The notes under the pieces are model-generated. The model saw nothing but the letters and a program-made list of their open reading frames with translations, did not search any database and was not told where the DNA came from. A program made the translations under genes and the position numbers. Below, in pieces: positions 21,732 through 32,084 of a stretch of 64,000 nt of DNA. The DNA lies in the NCBI RefSeq assembly GCF_038502225.1, contig NC_091301.1, positions 13,603,721-13,667,720 on the forward strand, read 5' to 3'. Numbering within the stretch: the stretch's first letter is position 1; the number at the start of each line of letters is the position of its first letter. This DNA comes from Cherax quadricarinatus (lineage: Eukaryota > Arthropoda > Malacostraca > Decapoda > Parastacidae).

Positions 21732-22243
21732 TGATACAGTGTTATGGCCCTTGAAGGTGAGATCCTCTGACATTATCACCCCCAGGTCTTTGACATTAGG
21801 TTTTCGCTTTATTGTGTGGTTGGAATTTGTTTTATACTCCGATGAAATTTGAATTTCCTCACGTTTTCCACATTAGAGTAATTGAAATTTCTCATCATTG
21901 AACTTCATATTGTTTTCTGCAGCCCATTTAAAGATTTGGTTAATGTCCGCCTGGAATCTTGCAGTGTCTTCAGTGGAGGACACTGTCATGCAAATTCGGG
22001 TGTTATCTGCAAAGGAAGACACGGCGCTGTGGGTTATATCCCTGTCTATGTCCGATATGAGGATGAGGAACAAGATGGGGGCGAATACTGTGCCTTGCGG
22101 AACAGAGCTTTTCACCGTAGCTGCCTCAGACTGTACTCTGTTGACTACTACTCTTTGTGTTCTATTTGTTAGGAAATTATAGATCCATATACCGACTTTT
22201 CCTGTTATTCCTTTATCACCCATTTTGTGTGCTATTACATAGC

Positions 22244-22680
22244 ACGCAGGAGGGAGAGATACATGATTATATACACCTGGAAAATCCTAGAGGGACTAGT
22301 ACCGAACTTGCACACGAAAATCACTCACTACGAAAGCAAAAGACTTGGCAGACGATGCACCATCCCCCCAATGAAAAGCAGGGGTGTCACTAGCACGTTA
22401 AGAGACCATACAATAAGTGTCAGGGGCCCAAAACTGTTCAACTGCCTCCCAGCACACATAAGGGGGATTACCAACAGACCCCTGGCAGTCTTCAAGCTGG
22501 CACTGGACAAGCACCTAAAGTCAGTTCCTGATCAGCCGGGCTGTGGCTCGTACGTTGGTTTGCGTGCAGCCAGCAGCAACAGCCTGGTTGATCAGGCGCT
22601 GATCCACCAGGAGGCCTGGTCACAGACCGGGCCGCGGGGGCATTGACCCCCGAAACTCTCTCCAGGTAAACTCCAGGTAA
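22244..22680 (+). mobile_element. Family A copy A5, 3' end only, inserted in A4
   Basis: A plus-strand insert begins CGCAGGAGGGAGAGATACAT (RT C-terminal tail) and ends CTCCAGGTAAACTCCAGGTAA. A4 minus-strand sequence (CTATTAC...ACACTTGCC) flanks it. The frame 22227-22646 is open and near-identical to the end of A11 (...YVGLRAASSNSLVDQ...), so the insertion looks young. It lies in the opposite orientation to its host copy. Confidence 0.85.
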
Positions 22681-23177
22681 ACACACTGTCACACTTGCCA
22701 AAGGTTTTTGCAAAGTCTGTGTATATTACATCTGCATTCTGTTTGTCTTCTAGAGCATCCAGGACCTTGTTGTAGTGGTCCAGTAGTTGGGACAGACAGG
22801 AGCGACCTGCACTAAACTCATGCTGCCCTGGGTTGTGTAACTGATGGGTATCTAGACGGGTGGTGATCTTGCTTTTAGAACCCTTTCAGAGATTTTTATG
22901 ATATGGGACGTTAGCGCTATCGGTCTGTAGTTCTTTGCTATTGCTTTACTGCCACTTTTGTGGAGTGGGGCTATGTCTGTTGTTTTAAGTAATTGTGGAA
23001 CGACCCCAGTGTCCATGCTCCCTCTCCACAGGATGTTAAAAGCACGTCTTGCAGTTCTTGATGAACACGGAGTTACATGAGTCTGGGCCTGGGGCAGAGT
23101 GCATAGGCCTTTTCGAAGTCATTTTGGCATCAGGATAATATCAGATAGGTGTGTGTCTACCAGATTCTGTCTCTCTC

Positions 23178-23707
23178 TCATAAAAAATCATTTAGGTCTT
23201 CGACTCTCAGTCTGGTTAGTGGCTCGCTAAAAACCGAGTCATATTGGGACTTTAGTAGTTCACTTATTTCCTTGCTGTCATGTGTGTAGGACCCATCCCG
23301 TTTAAGTAGGGGCCCAATACTGGATGTTGTTCTAGACTTTGATTTGGCATAAGAAAAAAAATACTTTCGGTTTCTTTCAATTTCATTTATGGCTTTTAGT
23401 TCTTCTCGCGTTTCTTGACTCCTGTAAGATTCCTTTAGCTTTAGTTCGATGTTTGCTATTTCTCTGACCAGTGTCTCCCTACGTATTGCAGATATATTGG
23501 CCTCTTGTAGCTGCTCTGTTATTCGTTGCCTTCGCCTGTATGGGGAGCGCCTTTCTCTTTCTAGTTTACATCTTCTCCTTTTCCTTAAGGGAATTTGCCT
23601 TGAGCATATCTCAAGTACCACAGAGTTAATTTGTTCTAGACATAGGGTAGGATCCGTGTTGCTTAGTCTATCTTCCCAGTTTATGTCATTTAGGACTTGG
23701 TTTACTT
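23178..23707 (-). pseudogene. A4 endonuclease-RT linker fragment
   Basis: The frame reads VNQVLNDINWEDRLSNTDP then EINRKYFF-like and FLSEPLTRLRVEDL-type sequence. It matches the A11 linker with substitutions. It is cut by the hAT insertion at 23708; the matching sequence resumes at 24411. Confidence 0.75.
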
Positions 23708-24402
23708 CAATGGTTCCCAAACTGGGGGTAAATTACCCCCTGGGGGTAATTTAACCATTTTTGGGGGGTAATGGAGGGGTGACAGAAAAAAAGTTATGAA
23801 TTCTGAAAATCAAGAAAACAATGTGGTACCCGGTATGAGGATTATTGTTAACTTTGTCTTAGTATATAAAGTTGTAAAGTAAACCTATTATAAGTAAGTA
23901 ATAAAGTTAAACCAAATAACAATAAACATCAAAAACTAATATACAGTATTAGAAAAGAAGAAATATATAGCTAAGTGTGTGGAAACCCAAAAGTATTTTG
24001 ACAGGTATGCTTCAGGACAAAAGTCACTCAGTAGCCCAGATCGACCTGTCCAGTACGCATCACTCACTTCCTGAGGCTGCCTCTATTTCACACTGTCAGT
24101 TTATCTGTGAGCATCAGCCGAGGTAGACATAAGCTGGTATGTATGTGTACTGCCCTGTGCAGTATATAGTTAGTATTTACCCACTGTTACTGTGAATTTG
24201 TAGCTATTATTAATTTTTTATATAATGTATGTGTGGTTCATACGTTTTCAATGGTTTTGCTAGGATTAGCAGAGTATGCGAGGCTGTATACGTTCACGTT
24301 TAGCCATGTATATCAATAATAACAACATTTTGTGAAAGGGGTAACATGCTTTATGTGGCATGTTAAATTGGGTAACAAGCTGAAAAAGTTTGGGAACCAC
24401 TG
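23708..24402. mobile_element. hAT-type DNA transposon (non-autonomous), 8-bp TSD
   Basis: A 695-bp insert starts CAATGGTTCCCAAACTG and ends AAGTTTGGGAACCACTG; the ends are inverted repeats with one mismatch at position 3 and one at the inner edge. GTTTACTT is duplicated exactly at 23700-23707 and 24403-24410. An 8-bp TSD and CARTGGTTCCCAAACT termini are typical of hAT elements. No transposase frame was seen. A subterminal palindrome TTACCCCCTGGGGGTAA lies near the left end. Confidence 0.93.
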
Positions 24403-24677
24403 GTTTACTTGGTCCCACCTGATGTTTTTGTTATTGAAGTTGAATTTGGTGAAGGCTCGCACGTGACTGATCATATTTTGTCGGTCTGGGGCTCCCCGCA
24501 TATATGTCTGGACTTCTATTATGTTGTGATCTGAGTATATTATTTTTTATATGATGACGTTTCGTATTAGATCATCATTGTTAGTGAAGATGAGATCCAG
24601 CATATTCTCCAATTTTGTAGGCTCTATTATTTGCTGGTTTAAGGTGAATTTGGTGCAGAGATTTAAAAGCTTGTGTG

Positions 24678-25718
24678 CTAGTTTTCATCTGAACTGCCTC
24701 CTAGTGTTATCTCTGCTACCACATTATTTGCTTTATTCCTCCATTTTAGGTGCCTTAGGTTGAAATTCCCCAAGAGCAAGATGTTGGGGGCAGGAGCTGG
24801 AAGATCTTCCAGACAGTGGTCAATTTTCAAAAGCTGTTCCTGGAATTGTTGGGACGTTGCATCCGGAGGTTTGTATACAATCACAATGACCAAGTTTTGG
24901 TTCTCGATCTTTACTGCTAAAACTTCAACTACATCATTTGAGGCATTTAGTAGTTCTGAGCATTTAAGTGACTCTTTGATATACAGGCCAACCCCCCCTT
25001 CATTCCTGTTCACTCTGTCACATCTGTATAGATTGTAACCTGAGATCCATATTCCGTTGTCCAAGTGATCCTTTATGTGGGTCTCTGTGAAAGCCGCGAA
25101 CATTGCATTTGATTCCATAAGCAGTCCATGGATGAAAGGTATTTTGTTATTTGTTGCTGGCTTTAGACCCTGTATATTTGCAAAAACGAATGTCGTCGGA
25201 TTGGTGGAATTGGTGGTGTGGGGGGAGGGTCTTTTTTTCCTGGCACTAATATCTGTGTGTTGGAGTGGAGGCCATCGATTGTGATTCCACTCCAGAAATG
25301 AATGGAGTTGGTGTACGATTTCTGTCACTTCCTGCCAGCCTTTTTTCCTTCCTGGCGCTAAAAAACTTCTCCATCTGGAGTGGCTGTGGCTATCGAGGTT
25401 TTCCCATGGTCTGGATGTTCTGTGTGCCTGGCAATATAAGTTATAGCACTGTCTTTCCTGAACTGAAGAGTGGCGGCACATTTCAGGGTGGAAAAGCTTA
25501 CAGGAAGGGAGGTTGCATTTTCCTGTTTTCATATGGGCACGGCATTTTCTGGGGTGGTCAAAGTTGCACTTCCAGATATTCCATGCCTGCAGACCTGGTT
25601 TCTGTTTACCTTGGTTTTTTGTGACTGTATTCCCAACTGTATTCCCTACTGGTGCGTGTTGTCCTGGTTCATTTCTAACTTCAGCACTAATGTTAACAAT
25701 GGAACCTTCATCAGTCAT
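24678..25718 (-). pseudogene. A4 ORF1/ORF2 continuous frame (CCCH fingers joined to endonuclease)
   Basis: One 346-residue frame runs from ORF1 Cys/His sequence (HMKTGKCNLPSCKLFHPEMC) through the linker WNHNRWPPLQHTDISARKK into the endonuclease (FANIQGLKP, FTETHIKDH, LLLGNFNLRH). The endonuclease GDFN has become GNFN, losing a catalytic Asp. It shows that ORF1 and ORF2 of family A can be one frame; in A11 a TAA separates them. Confidence 0.8.
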
Positions 25719-26020
25719 TTCTGCTAATTTATCTTCATTGTTTCTCGGGGCATCCTCTTTTTTATTTATCCCCTGTGGTATTGCTAGTCTGTAACATTGG
25801 TTTTTGCATGTCCTTGTCCTTGTCTACACCTGATTCCTCCCTAGAGCTCCTGTCCCCCTCCAGGCCACCCTCGTTTATTTCTCTATACTTACAGTTACTG
25901 TCTACCAGGACAGCATTTGTACCAGGGGCGATAGCATCCTCTGGCCCAGATTTTTTATTTTCCCAACTGCTATAGAATGATGTCATGTTTTTTGTGAAGG
26001 CCGTTTTGATGTTATCATCA

Positions 26021-26163
26021 GTCCCTGACCAGCCGGGCTGTGGTTCGTACGTCAGTTTGCGTGCGGCCAGCAGCAACAGCCTGGTTGATCAGACTCTGAT
26101 CCACCACGAGACCTAGTCTCAGACCGGGCCACGAGGGCGGTGACCCCCGAAACCCTCTCCAGG
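26021..26163 (+). mobile_element. 3' end of split copy A3
   Basis: About 140 bp from CAGTCCCTGACCAGCCGGGC to ACCCTCTCCAGGTG is the family A 3' terminus on the plus strand. It starts where A3 broke off at 20742 (…GGCAGGCACC | TCAGTCCCTGACC…). Reading the two parts as one copy split by A4 is simpler than two independent truncations. Confidence 0.75.
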
Positions 26164-26552
26164 TGTAGGTATACCGGCCGTACCATGACCAGGTCCGGTT
26201 CATAACCAGTGGTTACTAAATTATTTACAACAATTACAGTAGTTATTGAGTTATTTAGTTACAGTGGTCACTGAATTATTTTCAGTAACTCACAGTGTAT
26301 CTGCTTGAAAGGTGTGATAATAAAAGGTCATGGATAAGTAATTTAGATATTTCTTGAACGTTTGTGAGTTGTCTTTAAATTCCAATTTACGTTATGGTAC
26401 ATAAAGGCTAATCTTTTATCTGTTTACCAGTAATGTGGATATTTTTTTAATTTTTCCTGGAATTAATGTGTAAATATTGAATTATGTAATATTGCTTAAA
26501 AAATGTAGTGTTGGTGTGACTTTAGAAAATTTTCTTGCCACGAGAGAACCAA
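26164..26552. other. AT-rich spacer, nothing recognised
   Basis: No open frame of note and no clear repeat except short TTATTTAGTTACAGT repeats near 26220-26280. Confidence 0.4.
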
Positions 26553-27460
26553 CACGGTGGCCCGTGGCCTGGTAGCAAAAGCTCTCGCTTTACACGATGA
26601 GTGTCCGGGTTCGATTCCCGGCGAGGGTAGAAACATTGGGCGTGTTTCTTTACACCGGTTGTCTATATTCACCCATCAGTAAAATGGGTAGCTGGGTGTT
26701 AGTCGACCGGAGTGGGTCGCATCCTGGGACAAAATTGACCTAATTTGTCCGAAATAAGTAAGTAAGTAAATTTATTCAGGTATACACAAATACAGTTACA
26801 TAGAATTATCATACATAGCAGCATATGTGTAGAGAACCTAGGATAACCCAAAAAAGTCAGAGTGAGTTATTTCCATTGGGGTCCTTTTACCTTATTATTA
26901 TAATATAAAGGTTATAATATTTTCTTATTATTCTACAATGAAGATAACATCTTATTATCATACTAAAAAGACTATCTACTACCCGAGGGTCATTACGACT
27001 ATCTACAATACGAGGGTCATTACTAGGAATAAGGTAAAATTTACACGTATATTAGCTAAAAAATAGAAAATCATTCCCCTCCCTTTCTGTAGCTTCATTC
27101 ATCAGACACTTTTTGGCACTTCTTGAACTGGTTCATGCTATGACTGGCTTTGACATGTGCGGGTAGTCTGTTCCATTCCTTTATTGCTGTACAATAAAAG
27201 GTGTTTGACGCCTGGCCACTGACTGTGGGTACTACAAAGTTGTGCTCTCTCCCCCTAGTACTATGATTGCTTTGGTTCCCAACCTTGACAAAATTGACAG
27301 CAAGATATTCTGGACACTGTTTGTGAGCAATTTTATAAACATGATTTAGCTTCAGTTGTTTTACTCTGTCTTCAACATTCAGCATTCTGCATAACAAGCG
27401 GCTTTCTATATAGTAGTAGTATGTTATTGATGTCAGGCAGGTCTGTATACCTTGGAGGGC
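26553..27460 (+). mobile_element. SINE2: tRNA-derived SINE split by B2
   Basis: The head has an A-box-like TGGCCTGGTAG (26565-26575) and B box GGTTCGATTCC (26608-26618). The core matches SINE1 (GGGTGTTAGTCGACCGG, GTGGGTCGCATCCTGGG). It then runs AAAATTGACCTAATTTGTCC to about 26756, is interrupted by B2, and resumes at 27386 with TTCTGCATAACAAGCGG and ATTGATGTCAGGCAGGTC to about 27460. The rejoined 3' half matches the SINE at 36.4-36.7 kb. Its 3' tail differs entirely from that of SINE1. Confidence 0.8.
26757..27385 (-). mobile_element. Family B copy B2, 5'-truncated, inserted in SINE2
   Basis: Almost identical to the 3' 630 bp of B1, including GGACCCCAATGGAAATAA and the coding tail (27397-27095: RVKQLKLNHVYKIAHKQCPE...). 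It differs by a 2-bp deletion near 27118 that shifts the last codons. The 3' end is a run of TAAGTAAGT units (TTACTTACTTACTT on the minus strand). It retains no RT core. Confidence 0.85.
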
Positions 27461-28198
27461 ATTGAAATATGGTGTAGTATAAAACAGTTGGGTGTAATAG
27501 AAATAAAAAATCTAGTTTAATCACGCCGATAAGGAGAGTATCAGCGTAAATGGAGGAATGTGAGGTAAGTAAACATCGTGGGTTCCTGTAATTGTGAAAT
27601 TCAAGAGTGACTCAGCTACAGTACAGCTGATAAGTGGAATATAACAGACGCAGCATCGTCTTCAAAGGTGGCACACCTTATGTAAGCTTCCCAGTTCACT
27701 ATAGTAAACTGCTATGTTGGCCAACCTCTAGTTTATCTGTTAGGGAAGCGTTAGGATGTGAGACCCAAGAAATATCTAGGTAAATGTTCGTTATATTGCA
27801 CTTATAGTGTAATATAAGACTGATATATGTAATTTATGTACGTTCTCTTTATACATTCTCCTATAAATGTGCATATTTTGTGGACCAGACCACTAATTAG
27901 CAAAGTCAGGTCATTAATCATCCATATACAGACCACAGATATAATTTATCAGAGTTACTGGCTTAAATTTAACAATTAATAACTATTTAAAAGTGCAGCT
28001 TATGTGTGGGTGAGTATCCAAGGAGGGATACTGTTGCCACCCAGTGTCCTAAAATCCTACCCATCGCCGAGGTGCAACTACTGTCAATAAATGTTATATG
28101 TTTTAGTTGTGTCCTCCCCAAATTATGTGTGCAGTAATTCAGGACTGTGCCTGTAAACTTCATACTCATAATTTTTCACAGTATATTGGTGGCGGGAC
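27461..28198. other. Spacer without recognised features
   Basis: Only short frames. AT-rich; no terminal repeats seen. Confidence 0.4.
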
Positions 28199-28494
28199 CA
28201 GGTGCTGTGGTTGAGAGTGTGGGAGCCAGGTGCTGTGATTGAGAGTAGGGGGGCCAGGTGATGTGATTGAGAGTGGGGGAGCCAGGTGCTGTGATTGAGA
28301 ATGGGGGAGCCAGGTGCTGTGATTGAGAGTGGGGGAGCCAGGTGCTGTGATTGAGAGTGGGGGAGCCAGGTGCTGTGATTGAGAGTGGGGGAGCCAGGTG
28401 CTGTGATTCGGAATGGGGGAGCCAGGTGCTGTGATTCGGAATGGGGGAGCCAGGTGCTGTGATTCGGAATGGGGGAGCCAGGTGCTGTGACTGA
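28199..28494. repeat. 28-bp minisatellite, about 10-11 copies
   Basis: Tandem units such as GGTGCTGTGATTGAGAGTGG plus GGGAGCCA. Later units replace TTGAGAGTGG with TTCGGAATGG. Open frames in several registers follow from the repeat and are not evidence of a gene. Confidence 0.95.
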
Positions 28495-28563
28495 GATACC
28501 CAGGCATTATATGTGTTTCTGATTCCTCGTCTTGTTGGTATTTTATAATAATAATAATAATAA

Positions 28564-29259
28564 CATTGTATCAATCGCATCTGCTAGAAAAATGACAGGA
28601 TGGATAATGAGAACATTCAAAACTAGGGAGGCCAAGCCCATGATGACACTCTTCAGGTCACTTGTTCTATCTAGGCTGGAATATTGCTGCACTCTAACAG
28701 CACCTTTCAAGGCAGGTGAAATTGCCGACCTAGAAAATGTACAGAGAACTTTCACGGCGCGCATAACGGAGATAAAACACCTCAATTACTGGGAGCGCTT
28801 GAGGTTTCTAAACCTGTATTCCCTGGAACGCAGGAGGGAGAGATACATGATTATATACACCTGGAAAATCCTAGAGGGACTAGTACCGAACTTGCACACG
28901 AAAATCACTCACTACGAAAGCAGAAGACTTGGCAGACGATGCACCATCCCCCCAATGAAAAGCAGGGGTGTCACTAGCACGTTAAGAGACCATACAATAA
29001 GTGTCAGGGGCCCGAGACTGTTCAACTGCCTCCCAGCACACATAAGGGGGATTACCAACAGACCCCTGGCAGTCTTCAAGCTGGCACTGGACAAGCACCT
29101 AAAGTCAGTTCCTGATCAGCCGGGCTGTGGCTCGTACGTTGGTTTGCGTGCAGCCAGCAGCAACAGCCTGGTTGATCAGGCGCTGATCCACCAGGAGGCC
29201 TGGTCACAGACCGGGCCGCGGGGGCGTTGACCCCCGAAACTCTCTCCAGGTAAACTCCA

Positions 29260-29262
<3 letters not shown>
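28564..29262 (+). mobile_element. Family A copy A7, 5'-truncated, inside an (AAT)n tract
   Basis: Begins at CATTGTATCAATCGCATCTG and ends CTCCAGGTAAACTCCAGGT, with (AAT)n directly on both sides. Its frame to 29230 (thumb and C-terminal tail) is intact and nearly identical to A11, differing by a few substitutions, so it is a young insertion. No RT core. Confidence 0.9.
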
Positions 29263-29296
<34 letters not shown>

Positions 29297-29343
29297 GTAA
29301 CAATAATAATAATAATAAAAATAATAATAATAATAATAGTAAC

Positions 29344-29392
<49 letters not shown>

Positions 29393-29397
29393 GTAAC

Positions 29398-29438
<41 letters not shown>

Positions 29439-29466
29439 TAATCATAATAATAATAATAATAGTAAC

Positions 29467-29503
<37 letters not shown>

Positions 29504-29526
29504 GTAACAATAATAATATAATAATA

Positions 29527-29577
<51 letters not shown>

Positions 29578-29582
29578 GTAAC

Positions 29583-29625
<43 letters not shown>
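29263..29625. repeat. Long (AAT)n microsatellite with AGTAAC interruptions
   Basis: About 360 bp of AAT units with recurrent AGTAAC variants roughly every 40-60 bp, suggesting block-wise expansion. The reverse frames of poly-Tyr, poly-Ile or poly-Leu are artefacts. Confidence 0.97.
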
Positions 29626-30832
29626 TTTATTTCTACAAGTACAATACATACAGGCCAAGTTACACAGACTGCGAAAGCCTTCGACAAGTGCGATCACGGT
29701 GTAATAGTGCACAAAATGCTTGATGAAGGAATAACAGGAAAAGTTGGTAGATGGAATTAAGACTTCCTAACAAATAGAACACAAGGAGTAATAGTTAACA
29801 GAGTAAAGTCCCAGGCAGCTACGGTGGAAAAGCTCTGTTCCACAAGGCACAGTACTCGATCCCATCCTATTCCTCATCCTCATATCTGACATAGAGATGT
29901 AAGCCATAGTTCCGTGTCTTCCTTTGCGGATGACACCCGAATTGCCATGACAGTGGCCTCCATCGAAGACACAGCAAGACTCCAAGAGGACATCTTCCAA
30001 ATCTTCATATGGGTCACTCAAAATAATATGAATTTCAATGAAGAGACATTTTAACTACTCAGATATGGAAAAGTTGAGGAAATTAAAACTGTATCAGGGT
30101 ATACGACAAATTCTAACCATATAGTAGAGTGTAAAAGTAATGTGAAGGACATGGGAGTGATAATATCAGAAGCTCTCACCTTCAAAGTCCACAACAATGT
30201 ATCTACTGCATCTGCTAGAAAAATGATAGGATGGATAATGAGAACCTTCAGAACTAGGGGACACCAAGCCCATGATGATTCTCTTCAAATCGCTTGTTCT
30301 CTCGAGGCTGGAATACTGCTGTACGCTAACTGCCCCCTTCAAGGCAGGCGAAATTGCTGACCTGGAGAGTGTACAAAGAACTTTCACGGCACACATAAGT
30401 ACAATGAAGCACCTAAATTACTGGGAACGGTTGAAGTCCCTTGATTTGTATTCCCTTGAATGGAGGCGAGAGGGATACATGATAATATACACTTGGAAAA
30501 TCCTAGAGGGATTAGTACCAAACTTGCACACGAAAATCACTCCCTATGAAAGCAAATACTCGTCAGGAGATGCAACATTCTCCTACTGAAAAGCAGGGGC
30601 GCCACGAGTATACTGAGAGACAACACAAACGGGGATTACCAATAGACCCCTGGCTGTCTTCAAGAAGGCACTGGACAGGCACATAAAGTCAGTACCTGAC
30701 CAGTCGGGTTGCGGTTCATACGTCAGCCTGCGTGCGGCCAGCAGTAACAGCTTGGTTGATCAGACCCTGATCCACCACTAGGCCTGGTCTCAGACCGGGC
30801 CGCGGGGGCGTTGGCCCCCCGAAACTCTCCAG
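29626..30832 (+). mobile_element. Family A copy A8 (older subfamily), paralogue of A3
   Basis: Starts with TTTATTTCTACAAGTACAAT and AAAGCCTTCGACAAGTGCGA exactly as A3. The stretch to about 30395 differs from 19641-20410 at only a handful of positions. It carries the same stop and frameshift mutations, so both derive from one already dead sequence. The 3' end is present (CCCGAAACTCTCCAGGTATA). Deletions near 30550 and 30625 are its own. Confidence 0.85.
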
Positions 30833-31000
30833 GTATACTCCAGGCAGGGAAAGGGTGCCATGTGCTGGGAGGGAGACGATGTCATGTGCTGGGAGGGAGA
30901 CCGTGCCATATGCAGGGTGGGAGAGAGGGTCATGTGCAGGGTGGGAGAGGGTGCCATGTGCTTTGAGGGAGGGGGTGCCAGGTACTTCAATGGGTCAGTC
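30833..31000. repeat. Degenerate minisatellite (GGGAGGGAG / GCCATGTGC)
   Basis: Four to six imperfect units built from GTGCCATGTGCTGGGAGGGA with variants TCATGTGC and CATATGCAGGGTGGGAGA. Composition and unit resemble but do not match the 28-bp minisatellite at 28.2 kb. Confidence 0.75.
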
Positions 31001-31715
31001 GGCATTAACACGGTGATGTGAGAAGTGCGCACTACGGTGAGCCCGGTATCCCTTACTCCACTTCTTTAAAAGTCAACTTTCCTAGTTTAAATAGCTGTTA
31101 CCATATAACTTCGTAGTTAATATTTTGCATTTTATGTACCTTTTATCTGGGGTATCATGAACGAGGGTCTTAACATATCTGACTTCTAATACATAAGATA
31201 AATACAAAAATGACACGAATGATTCACTGCTGAAAGATTTCGACATTGAGAACTATGGTAAGGGAAAAGAAACAAGCTTAAAAAATGGGTAAAATATTGC
31301 CTTTAGTTGGGTATATTTGCTACTAGTCTATAGGGTTTATTAAAGAATATCAAGTACACGAGGGTCATTAAGCTTGTATATCCCCCGTACACCGCTAGTC
31401 AATGTTTTAATACATACAACAGGTACTAAAACAAATTCTGAGAGTATATAATACACTGAGCGACGTCTCTTGGTGTATATATATCCTATTGTTTCAGCAA
31501 ATTATTTTTCCGCGTTAACGTTGGGTTGTAAACTTTGTCAAGGAAAATAATTAAAATAAAACAGGTGTAAATTCTTAAGTGTATATATACACATATATAC
31601 ACCTCTTATAAAAGTATCATAATTAGAATCATTAGATTCATATCAGATGTATAAATAATGAAGTGGTTCGAAACGTGGGTCGAAAGTTTCCTCTCTAAAT
31701 AGTTGAATAGTTATG
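31001..31715. other. AT-rich spacer, nothing recognised
   Basis: No gene and no clear mobile element. Short ATATACACATATATACAC-type sequence occurs near 31580. Confidence 0.4.
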
Positions 31716-32083
31716 TATTATTTACGTGGAGGCGCTTCCAGAGGTCACCGTTCCCGCGGCCCGGTCCCAGGCCAGGTTTTCTGGTTGCCGGCTTGATCGA
31801 TCAAGGTGTTAGTACCCGTCGCCCGCAGTCCAACGTATGCACCATAACCCGTCTGATCAGGAACTGTTTTAAAGAATCTGTTGAGTACCCTCTTGAAGAC
31901 AGCGAGGGGGGTTTGTAGGAAAACCCCCTTATGCATGAAGGGAGGGTGTTGAAAAGTCGTGGTCCCATAATACTTATGGAGTTTCCTCTGAGTGTATTCA
32001 TCGTTCTTCTGTTTTTCATTGGAGGTATCCTGCAGCGTCTGCCTAGTCTCTTGTGTTCATATGTAGTGATTTCGGTCTATCTA
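31716..32083 (-). mobile_element. Family A copy A9, 3' part
   Basis: Old, diverged minus-strand 3' end (GCGGCCCGGTCCCAGGCCAG, then the C-terminal tail with stops). The copy stops at about 32083 in ATGTAGTGATTTCGGT and resumes at about 35003 with GATGTGCAGGTTTGGG, which is the next sequence expected from other copies. A9 is therefore split by A10. Confidence 0.8.
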
Positions 32084-32084
32084 C

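Larger units (their letters stand above)
20743..26020 (-). mobile_element. Family A LINE copy A4, inserted in A3, itself hit by three insertions
   Basis: Minus-strand copy reaching from the 3' end at about 20743 into ORF1 at about 26020. Pieces are 20743-21422, 21732-22243, 22683-23707 and 24403-26020. The gaps are SINE1, copy A5 and a hAT element. Tail-region homology includes the GGCCCAAGACTGTTCAACTG part and AGGCACC-like ends; ORF1/endonuclease sequence lies at 24.7-26.0 kb. Many stops remain, so it is inactive. Without insertions it is about 3.8 kb. Confidence 0.85.

Noticed and set aside
28199..28494. Possible CRISPR array because of a regular 28-bp unit
   Set aside because: The units are directly adjacent with no unique spacers, and the sequence is clearly from an animal genome.
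28166..28580. Minus-strand frames with a repeating HLAPP/SITAPGSP pattern
   Set aside because: Created by the 28-bp minisatellite; multiple frames are open together.
29076..29712. Frames of poly-Leu, poly-Ile and poly-Tyr
   Set aside because: Translations of the (AAT)n microsatellite with no coding evidence.
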